Shown piece by piece: positions 1 to 5,072 of a DNA stretch of 5,072 nt. Origin of the DNA: an uncultured Oscillospiraceae bacterium (GTDB lineage: Bacteria > Bacillota > Clostridia > Oscillospirales > Oscillospiraceae). A program made the position numbers and the translations under genes. Numbering within the stretch: position 1 is the first letter of the stretch; each line of letters begins with the position of its first letter. Below the pieces are notes generated by a model that was not told the origin of the DNA, did no database searches, and saw only the letters and a list, made by a program, of their open reading frames with translations. Location of the stretch: positions 1-5,072 of the forward strand of contig CAAFEV010000310.1 of the NCBI GenBank assembly GCA_900762005.1. Reading direction: 5' to 3'.

Positions 1-96
1 AAAACACACAACTTGCTGCCAAATTTCGGTTTGGCAAAGCTATGTCTTGTAAAAATTTCGTCGCTTTTCCACAAAATCTGCGAAACGGTGTGTTTT
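1..96. repeat. 9-bp inverted repeat flanking the upstream region
   Basis: The sequence AAAACACAC at 1-9 is the exact reverse complement of GTGTGTTTT at 88-96, leaving a 78-base interval. The arms are low-complexity, so chance pairing in AT-rich DNA is quite possible. The right arm ends just before the palindrome on the nifJ -35 box. No function can be assigned, and any partner sequence left of the window is not visible. Confidence 0.3.
17..36. repeat. Small hairpin upstream of nifJ
   Basis: TGCCAAA (17-23) and TTTGGCA (30-36) form a perfect 7-bp inverted repeat around the 6-base loop TTTCGG. No T-run follows it on the + strand. On the - strand it is followed only by a mixed GT/T stretch, so a terminator call is weak in either direction. 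It lies about 65 bases upstream of the nifJ -35 box. It could be a regulator site, the end of an upstream transcript, or chance. Confidence 0.35.
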
Positions 97-98
97 TC

Positions 99-113
99 TG
101 ATTTACAAAATCA
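99..113. promoter_or_regulatory. Putative operator palindrome over the nifJ -35 box
   Basis: TGATTT (99-104), ACA (105-107) and AAATCA (108-113) form a perfect 6-bp inverted repeat with a 3-base centre. It fully covers the -35 hexamer at 102-107, so a dimeric protein bound here would be expected to block RNA polymerase. The half-sites do not fit the Rex (TTGTTAA/TTAACAA type), FNR/CRP or LexA consensus, so I name no regulator. The right half overlaps ACAAAATC (105-112), an 8-mer also present at 71-78. Symmetry is seen directly; the operator role is inference. Confidence 0.4.
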
Positions 114-130
114 ATTTTTAGTGTTAGAAT
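102..130 (+). promoter_or_regulatory. nifJ promoter, sigma-A (sigma-70) type
   Basis: The -35 box TTTACA (102-107) matches TTGACA at five of six positions. A spacer of exactly 17 bases leads to the -10 box TAGAAT (125-130), five of six against TATAAT. TG at 122-123 followed by one base gives an extended -10. Transcription should start near 137, leaving a leader of about 35 bases before the TTG start. The fit suggests strong basal transcription, as expected for a central fermentation enzyme. Upstream DNA is AT-rich, which may help polymerase binding. Confidence 0.8.
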
Positions 131-157
131 GAATGGGTCTGTGAACGCATACTTTTT

Positions 158-163
158 AGGAGG
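158..163 (+). promoter_or_regulatory. Ribosome binding site deciding the nifJ TTG start
   Basis: AGGAGG is a full Shine-Dalgarno core and lies 8 bases before TTG at 172. The first in-frame ATG, at 193, would be 29 bases away, too far for this site, and has no comparable purine run of its own. The TTG start also places the pyruvate-contacting residues at Thr31 and Arg114, the positions reported for the Desulfovibrio africanus enzyme. Confidence 0.88.
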
Positions 164-171
164 TATTTATT

Positions 172-3100
172 TTGGTCAGAAAACTCAAGACAATGGACGG
201 CAATACCGCCGCCGCACATGTCAGCTACGCCTTTACCGAGGTAGCGGGCATTTATCCCATCACCCCGTCCAGCCCGATGGCGGACTATGTAGACCAGTGG
301 TCTGCGCAGGGACGAGTCAACATTTTCGGCAACCGTGTCAAGGTCGTCGAGATGCAGTCCGAGGCAGGTGCCGCCGGTACGGTGCACGGCTCTTTGGCAG
401 CCGGTGCGCTGACGACAACCTACACCGCTTCGCAGGGCTTACTTTTAATGATTCCGAATATGTACAAGATTGCGGGCGAGCTGCTTCCCGGCGTGTTCCA
501 TGTTTCCGCCCGTACCCTTGCAACCCACGCACTGAACATCTTCGGCGATCATTCCGACGTTTACGCCTGCCGTCAGACCGGCTTTGCCATGCTTTGCGAA
601 ACCAACACGCAGGAGGTCATGGACCTCGGCGCGGTGGCGCATCTGGCAGCCATTGAAGGCCGCGTACCGTTCATCAACTTCTTTGACGGCTTCCGCACCT
701 CTCACGAAATTCAGAAAATCGCAATCTGGGACTATGAGGACCTGAAGGATATGTGCGATATGGACGCGGTCAACGCCTTCCGTAAGCACTGCCTGAACCC
801 GGAGCGGCCCGCAATGCGCGGCTCTCACGAGAACGGCGACACTTTCTTCCAGCACCGTGAGGCGTGCAACAAGTACTATGACGCGCTGCCCAGCATCGTG
901 GAAAAGTACATGGATAAGGTCAATGCCAAGCTCGGCACGGACTATAAGCTCTTCAACTACTACGGCGCGCCGGATGCCGAGCGCGTGATTATCGCCATGG
1001 GCTCCATCTGCGACGTCGCAGAAGAAGTCATTGACTACATGAACGCCCACGGCGAAAAGGTCGGTTTGGTCAAGGTACGCCTTTACCGCCCGTTCCGCGC
1101 CGACCGTCTGCTCGAAGCGATTCCCGCAACCTGCAAGAAGCTTGCTGTCCTCGACCGCACAAAGGAACCGGGTGCGCTTGGCGAGCCGCTTTATCTGGAC
1201 GTTGTCACCGCTTTGGCAAACGCCGGCCGTATGCTTCCCGTTATCGGCGGTCGCTACGGTCTCGGCTCCAAGGATACACCCCCTGCCTCCGTCTTTGCCG
1301 TCTATGAAGAGCTGGCGAAAGACGAGATGAAGCGGCAGTTCACCCTCGGCATCTGCGACGATGTGACGCATCTTTCCCTCGATGAGAAGCCTGCACCCAA
1401 CACCGCAGCCGAGGGCACCATCGAGTGCAAATTCTGGGGTCTTGGCGGCGACGGCACCGTCGGAGCGAACAAGAATTCCATTAAGATTATCGGCGACCAT
1501 ACCGATAAATTTGTGCAGGCATACTTCCAGTACGACTCCAAAAAGACCGGCGGTGTCACCATTTCGCATCTGCGCTTCGGCGACAAGCCCATCAAGAGCC
1601 CGTACTATATTAACAAGGCAGACTTTGTCGCCTGCCATAACCCGTCCTACATCACCAAGGGCTTCAAGATTGTCAACGATGTCAAGCCCGGCGGTGTCTT
1701 CCTGATTAACTGCCAGTGGGATATGGCGGAGCTGGAGCACCATCTGAATGCCGAGGCAAAACGCTACATCGCCAAGAACAACATTCAGCTCTATACCATC
1801 AACGCCATTGATCTTGCCATTAAGGTCGGAATGGGCAAGCGCACGAACACCATTCTGCAATCCGCCTTCTTCTCTCTTGCCAAGGTTATGCCCGAGGCAG
1901 AGGCAATCAAGTACATGAAGGATGCCGCCGAGCACTCCTATGCCAAGAAGGGCATGGATGTCGTCGAGAAGAACTGGAATGCAATCGACGCAGGTGCAAC
2001 CGCGTATACAAAGCATGAGATTCCCGCTGCTTGGGCAACCGCCGTCGATACCGCCGAGGATACCGTTCTTGCGGGCAAGCCGGAGCTGGTCAAGATGGTC
2101 AGGAACATCCTTCTGCCGATTGGCAAGATGGACGGCGACAGCCTGCCGGTTTCCACCTTTGAAGACCATGCAGACGGTCAGTTTGAGTTGGGTGCAGCCG
2201 CCTATGAAAAGCGCGGCGTTGCGGTTACCGTTCCCGAGTGGGATGCTGACAAGTGCATCCAGTGCAACAACTGCGCCTTTGTCTGCCCGCACGCCACCAT
2301 CCGTCCGTTTGCTCTGACCGAGGCCGAAGCTGCCGCCGCACCTGCGGATGCAAAAATCCGCCCGATTAAGGCGGGCAAGGGCAAGGGCGTCTATCAGTAC
2401 ACCATGGCGGTTTCTCCGCTCGACTGCATGGGCTGCGGCGTGTGCGTCGGTGTCTGCCCGACCAAGGCAATCACTATGGTTCCGCAGGAAAGCCAGCTTG
2501 CGCAGCAGGACGTGTTCAACTACATGGTTTCCAAGGTTGCACAAAAGCCGGAAATCGAGGATTTGACCGTCAAGGGCAGCCAGTTCAAGCAGCCGCTGCT
2601 GGAGTTCTCCGGCTCCTGTGCGGGCTGTGCGGAAACGTCCTATGCCCGTCTGATTACGCAGCTCTTCGGCGACCGTATGTATATCTCCAACGCCACCGGC
2701 TGTTCGTCCATCTGGGGCGGCCCCGGCGCAACGTCGCCCTATTGCACCGATAAGAACGGTCACGGCCCGGCTTGGTCAAACTCCCTGTTTGAGGATAACG
2801 CGGAGCACGGCTTGGGTATGTATACCGCACAGAAGGTCATCCGCGAGAGCCTTGCCGAAAAGACCCGTAAGCTCATCGCGATTGAGTGGGTTTATGCTCC
2901 GCTCAAGGAAGCCGCGCAGAAGTGGCTCGACACCATGAACGACGGCGAAGCGAACAAGGAAGCTACCGTTGCCTACATTGCCGCGCTGCAAGATGGCATT
3001 CTCGGCGTGGACGAAGCAATCGCGTTCTGCGGCAGCGACGAAGGAAAGAAGCTCTTCGGCGAAAAGGAAGCGGCCGATTTCTGCAAGCATATGCAGCAGC

Positions 3101-3834
3101 TCAAGGCAGAGGGCAAGCCCCACTGCGATTGCGACGCCTGCAATTTGGCAGCCGAAATTTTGGAGCAGAAGGAATACCTCTCCAAGAAATCCGTTTGGAT
3201 TTTCGGCGGCGATGGTTGGGCATACGACATCGGCTTCGGCGGTGTTGACCACGTTCTCGCGCAGAACGAGGATGTCAATATTTTCGTCTTCGATACCGAG
3301 GTTTATTCCAACACCGGCGGACAGGCGTCCAAGGCGTCCAACATCGGTCAGGTTGCGCAGTTTGCGGCAGCCGGCAAGGATGTCAAGAAAAAGAGCCTTG
3401 CGGAAATCGCCATGTCCTACGGCTATGTCTACGTTGCGCAGGTCGCCATGGGCGCAAACGCGGCGCAGACCCTCAAGGCAATCGCCGAAGCGGAGGCCTA
3501 CCACGGCCCGTCCCTCATCATCGGCTATGCGCCGTGCGAAATGCACTCCATCAAGGGCGGCATGATGCACTGCCAGGACGAGATGAAAAAGGCAGTCGAA
3601 TGCGGCTACTGGAACATGTTCCGCTTCGACCCGTCCAAGGAGAGCGGCAAGTTCGTTCTGGACTCCAAGGCACCGAAGGACGGCTATCAGGAATTCCTGC
3701 TCAACGAGGCGCGTTACAGCCGCCTGACCCGCGAATTCCCCGAGCGTGCGGATGTGCTCTTTGCCCGCAACGAAGCGGCGGCGAAGGATCGCTACGAGCA
3801 TCTGCTCAAGCTTGTGGAGCTTTATAAAGACTAA
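172..3834 (+). CDS. nifJ: Pyruvate:ferredoxin (flavodoxin) oxidoreductase, single-chain, complete
   Basis: This cytoplasmic, oxygen-sensitive enzyme converts pyruvate and CoA to acetyl-CoA and CO2 and reduces ferredoxin or flavodoxin. At 1220 residues it has the usual length for the homodimeric one-chain family. Domain order seen: N-terminal pyruvate domain with YPITPSS (28-34, Thr31), Glu64 and Arg114; domain II with RTKEPGALGEPL (329-340); gamma-type domain starting near GLGGDGTVGANK (423-434); EKR linker (679-681); a two-cluster ferredoxin domain with Cys695/698/701/705 and Cys752/755/758/762; and a TPP domain. The TPP domain holds proximal-cluster ligands Cys816, Cys819, Cys844 and Cys1122, and the GDG...NTGGQ TPP/Mg motif (1013-1051). 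There are no frameshifts or missing catalytic residues. TTG start chosen from AGGAGG; stop TAA. Cys971 and HCDCDAC (984-990) form an extra cysteine group of unknown role. The gene has its own strong promoter and terminator, so it is probably monocistronic. Codons TTA, CTA and TCA occur only three times, suggesting high expression. A paralogue acting on another 2-oxoacid is possible but unlikely. Confidence 0.97.
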   Translation: MVRKLKTMDGNTAAAHVSYAFTEVAGIYPITPSSPMADYVDQWSAQGRVNIFGNRVKVVEMQSEAGAAGTVHGSLAAGALTTTYTASQGLLLMIPNMYKIAGELLPGVFHVSARTLATHALNIFGDHSDVYACRQTGFAMLCETNTQEVMDLGAVAHLAAIEGRVPFINFFDGFRTSHEIQKIAIWDYEDLKDMCDMDAVNAFRKHCLNPERPAMRGSHENGDTFFQHREACNKYYDALPSIVEKYMDKVNAKLGTDYKLFNYYGAPDAERVIIAMGSICDVAEEVIDYMNAHGEKVGLVKVRLYRPFRADRLLEAIPATCKKLAVLDRTKEPGALGEPLYLDVVTALANAGRMLPVIGGRYGLGSKDTPPASVFAVYEELAKDEMKRQFTLGICDDVTHLSLDEKPAPNTAAEGTIECKFWGLGGDGTVGANKNSIKIIGDHTDKFVQAYFQYDSKKTGGVTISHLRFGDKPIKSPYYINKADFVACHNPSYITKGFKIVNDVKPGGVFLINCQWDMAELEHHLNAEAKRYIAKNNIQLYTINAIDLAIKVGMGKRTNTILQSAFFSLAKVMPEAEAIKYMKDAAEHSYAKKGMDVVEKNWNAIDAGATAYTKHEIPAAWATAVDTAEDTVLAGKPELVKMVRNILLPIGKMDGDSLPVSTFEDHADGQFELGAAAYEKRGVAVTVPEWDADKCIQCNNCAFVCPHATIRPFALTEAEAAAAPADAKIRPIKAGKGKGVYQYTMAVSPLDCMGCGVCVGVCPTKAITMVPQESQLAQQDVFNYMVSKVAQKPEIEDLTVKGSQFKQPLLEFSGSCAGCAETSYARLITQLFGDRMYISNATGCSSIWGGPGATSPYCTDKNGHGPAWSNSLFEDNAEHGLGMYTAQKVIRESLAEKTRKLIAIEWVYAPLKEAAQKWLDTMNDGEANKEATVAYIAALQDGILGVDEAIAFCGSDEGKKLFGEKEAADFCKHMQQLKAEGKPHCDCDACNLAAEILEQKEYLSKKSVWIFGGDGWAYDIGFGGVDHVLAQNEDVNIFVFDTEVYSNTGGQASKASNIGQVAQFAAAGKDVKKKSLAEIAMSYGYVYVAQVAMGANAAQTLKAIAEAEAYHGPSLIIGYAPCEMHSIKGGMMHCQDEMKKAVECGYWNMFRFDPSKESGKFVLDSKAPKDGYQEFLLNEARYSRLTREFPERADVLFARNEAAAKDRYEHLLKLVELYKD

Positions 3835-3847
3835 TCACCTGCAACCT

Positions 3848-3890
3848 CTCTGAGATGGGGCTTGTCCCCATCTCAGAGCCTTTCTACTAT
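3848..3890 (+). terminator. Intrinsic terminator after nifJ
   Basis: CTCTGAGATGGGG (3848-3860) pairs perfectly with CCCCATCTCAGAG (3866-3878), a 13-bp stem with the 5-base loop CTTGT. The stem begins 13 bases after the nifJ stop. The tail CCTTTCTACTATT has 7 T in 13 bases, so it is U-rich but interrupted, and some read-through into the glycosyltransferase gene is plausible. The other strand has no T-run after the stem, so the terminator works in the + direction only. Confidence 0.8.
3862..3890 (+). promoter_or_regulatory. Weak candidate promoter for the glycosyltransferase gene
   Basis: TTGTCC (3862-3867) resembles a -35 box at four of six positions. After exactly 17 bases comes TACTAT (3885-3890), four of six against TATAAT. 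The -35 element lies in the loop and stem of the nifJ terminator. A start near 3897 would put the ribosome site almost at the 5' end of the transcript. Both boxes are poor and there is no extended -10, so read-through from nifJ is an equal alternative. Confidence 0.25.
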
Positions 3891-3898
3891 TGATCCGC

Positions 3899-3906
3899 AA
3901 AGGAGG
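3899..3906 (+). promoter_or_regulatory. Ribosome binding site of the glycosyltransferase gene
   Basis: AAAGGAGG is an eight-base Shine-Dalgarno match, 5 bases before ATG at 3912. It lies downstream of the nifJ terminator stem, so that hairpin should not mask it. It supports ATG 3912 over later in-frame ATG codons such as Met45, which would remove the N-terminal hydrophobic segment. Confidence 0.85.
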
Positions 3907-3911
3907 CTTCC

Positions 3912-5072
3912 ATGGAAGCTGCAACAATTATTCTAGCGGTGCTGGCAGCAATCGGCGGATTTCTCGGCGCACTTTATAAATTCCGTTCGGTCTATACGGT
4001 GTTGGGCTTTTTCACCACCCGTAGATTTCCGCGTACAAAGACGATGCACCGTTATGCGATTGTCATTGCTGCGCGAAACGAAGAGCCGGTGCTGGCCAAC
4101 CTGATACGCAGCATTCACGCGCAGGACTATCCTTCGCAGAACATCACAACCTTTGTCGTTGCGGACAACTGCACTGATAAAACGGCACAGATTGCCCGTG
4201 ACAACGGAGCTGTTTGCTATGAACGCTTTGACTCCGAGCACCGCACTAAGGGCTATGCGCTGCAATTTCTGTTTCAGCAGATCCAGCGTGATTACGGAAT
4301 CGAGTCTTTTGATGCCTATATCATCTTTGATGCTGACAACCTACTGAAGCGCGACTATGTAGCGCGTATGAACGAAGCCTTTGATGCCGGCGAGCGAATT
4401 GTAACCTCCTACCGCAACACGAAGAACATCGATGATAACTGGATTGCCAACTCTTATGCCATGCACTGGATGCGCACCATCCGCACCGAGCACCGCGCCC
4501 GCTCCGTGTTCGGGCTTGCCACGAGAATTCAGGGCACGGGGCTGCTGGTTGCCTCCGATTTTCTGAAGGACGGCTGGAACTACGTCACCCTGACCGAGGA
4601 CCGCGAGCTTTGCGCCGAAGCGGTAGTGCGGGGCTGTCCCGTATCCTTCTGCTACGCTGCGGAGTTTTATGACGAACAGCCGACCTCTCTGCGTATCGCT
4701 ATGCGCCAGCGTATCCGCTGGTCAAAGGGACACCTACAGGTTATGCGCAAGGTCGGCGGTAAGCTTACGCGAAAGCTGTTCACCGCCGGTAACGCGCCGG
4801 AAGCCTTTATGGCGTACGATATGCTCACGATTGTTTTCCCGCACTCTCTTTATAGCAGCTTTTTGATTTTTGCAAGGATTGTCACCAATGTGGCAATCTG
4901 GCTGCTGCTCTCCCAGCCCTTTGGTGTGGTGGGCTTGGTGCTTCTGTCGTGGGTGAAGGGCATCGGACGGCGCGCACTTACGGCAATTATTACCTCCGTC
5001 TATGTTTCGATTATGGAGCATCGCCACATGAACCACATCAAGTGGTATAAACAGGCACTTTATTGCATTACC
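3912..5072 (+). CDS. Membrane glycosyltransferase, family 2 (GT-A fold), 3' end outside window
   Basis: The frame is open from ATG 3912 to the last base, giving 387 residues and no stop. It begins MEAATIILAV with a hydrophobic N-terminal segment (about 4-34), a likely membrane anchor. The catalytic domain (about 46-290) has the GT2 motifs in order: IAARNEE (52-58) for nucleotide binding, VADNCTDKTA (83-92), the metal/sugar-nucleotide DAD (140-142), GTG (208-210), TED (228-230) with the likely catalytic Asp230, and QRIRW (266-270). The TED plus Q-x-x-R-W pair is typical of cellulose, hyaluronan and poly-GlcNAc synthase relatives and often marks processive enzymes. Hydrophobic stretches at about 304-333, 336-348 and 355-368 suggest C-terminal membrane helices. 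The probable role is transfer of sugar from a nucleotide sugar, on the cytoplasmic face, to a growing surface glycan or lipid. Sugar, product and processivity cannot be read from the sequence. At least four TTA/CTA/TCA codons occur here, unlike nifJ, consistent with lower expression. Confidence 0.88.
   Translation, partial: MEAATIILAVLAAIGGFLGALYKFRSVYTVLGFFTTRRFPRTKTMHRYAIVIAARNEEPVLANLIRSIHAQDYPSQNITTFVVADNCTDKTAQIARDNGAVCYERFDSEHRTKGYALQFLFQQIQRDYGIESFDAYIIFDADNLLKRDYVARMNEAFDAGERIVTSYRNTKNIDDNWIANSYAMHWMRTIRTEHRARSVFGLATRIQGTGLLVASDFLKDGWNYVTLTEDRELCAEAVVRGCPVSFCYAAEFYDEQPTSLRIAMRQRIRWSKGHLQVMRKVGGKLTRKLFTAGNAPEAFMAYDMLTIVFPHSLYSSFLIFARIVTNVAIWLLLSQPFGVVGLVLLSWVKGIGRRALTAIITSVYVSIMEHRHMNHIKWYKQALYCIT

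Noticed and set aside
99..113. Rex, FNR or CRP site at the nifJ promoter
   Set aside because: The palindrome lacks the TTGTTAA/TTAACAA halves of Rex and has the wrong spacing for the FNR (TTGAT-N4-ATCAA) or CRP (TGTGA-N6-TCACA) consensus, so only an unnamed operator is proposed.
193..195. ATG at codon 8 as the nifJ start
   Set aside because: It is 29 bases from AGGAGG and has no ribosome site of its own; the TTG at 172 is ideally spaced.
129..656. A 175-codon + strand frame starting upstream of nifJ
   Set aside because: It overlaps nifJ in another frame, its ATG lies inside the nifJ -10 region (125-130), upstream of the predicted transcript start, and its sequence is an Arg-rich frame-shift shadow.
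445..2763. A 772-codon open frame on the - strand
   Set aside because: It is the exact codon-aligned antisense of nifJ, bounded by sense TTA (445-447) and lying just left of TCA (2776-2778). The protein has no recognisable family, and its openness follows from codon avoidance in nifJ.
2776..3801. A 341-codon open frame on the - strand
   Set aside because: Same antisense frame of nifJ continued beyond the single TCA codon. No recognisable motif, and no separate promoter or ribosome site considered convincing.
3933..4265. A 110-codon - strand frame, and a similar one at 4734-5036
   Set aside because: Both are antisense to the glycosyltransferase frame, which has clear conserved motifs; neither shadow frame shows a family signature.
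4754..4788. CGGCGGT / ACCGCCG inverted repeat with an internal GTAAGCTTAC palindrome
   Set aside because: It lies inside the glycosyltransferase coding sequence just after the QRIRW motif, with a 21-base interval. Such repeats are expected by chance in GC-rich coding DNA and nothing else suggests a site there.
1..5072. tRNA, rRNA, CRISPR array, insertion sequence or phage integration signs
   Set aside because: I saw no regularly spaced repeats, no tRNA cloverleaf or rRNA-like sequence, no transposase or integrase motifs, and no target duplications. Apart from the leader and the 77-base gap, the window is filled by two ordinary coding regions.

Overview
The window holds two genes on the + strand. 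The first is complete: nifJ, a single-chain pyruvate:ferredoxin (flavodoxin) oxidoreductase of 1220 residues (172-3834). The second is the first 387 codons of a membrane-anchored family 2 glycosyltransferase (3912 to the right edge, still open). The organism is probably an anaerobic or fermentative Firmicute of the class Clostridia, perhaps an Oscillospirales-type gut bacterium. This rests on the one-chain PFOR, full AGGAGG ribosome sites, a near-consensus sigma-A type promoter, a TTG start, and GC-richer genes (50% and 67% GC in two 60-base stretches I counted) beside an AT-rich leader (41 of 120 bases are G or C in 1-120). The taxonomic guess is inference only.

Layout. Bases 1-171 are a non-coding leader. 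It has a small hairpin (17-36), a 9-bp inverted repeat framing 1-96, and a strong promoter: TTTACA, a 17-bp spacer, then TAGAAT with an extended TG. A perfect 6-bp palindrome (99-113) covers the -35 box and is a plausible operator. An AGGAGG at 158-163 fixes the TTG at 172 as the nifJ start. nifJ then runs through all the domains of the enzyme. All the expected cofactor residues are visible: TPP, three [4Fe-4S] clusters, and the pyruvate-contacting Thr and Arg. A 77-base gap follows, with a perfect 13-bp terminator hairpin (3848-3878), a weak candidate promoter and a strong ribosome site for the glycosyltransferase.

How the genes relate. PFOR splits pyruvate with CoA to acetyl-CoA and CO2 and reduces ferredoxin, a central step of anaerobic energy metabolism. 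The glycosyltransferase probably builds or modifies a cell-surface glycan. I see no functional link between them. The terminator suggests they are separate transcription units, or that only part of the nifJ transcription reads through.

I looked for an undescribed system and did not find one. The points most worth checking are the operator-like palindrome on the nifJ promoter, a small cysteine cluster inside the TPP domain of PFOR, and the extreme codon selection in nifJ, which also accounts for the very long antisense reading frames.
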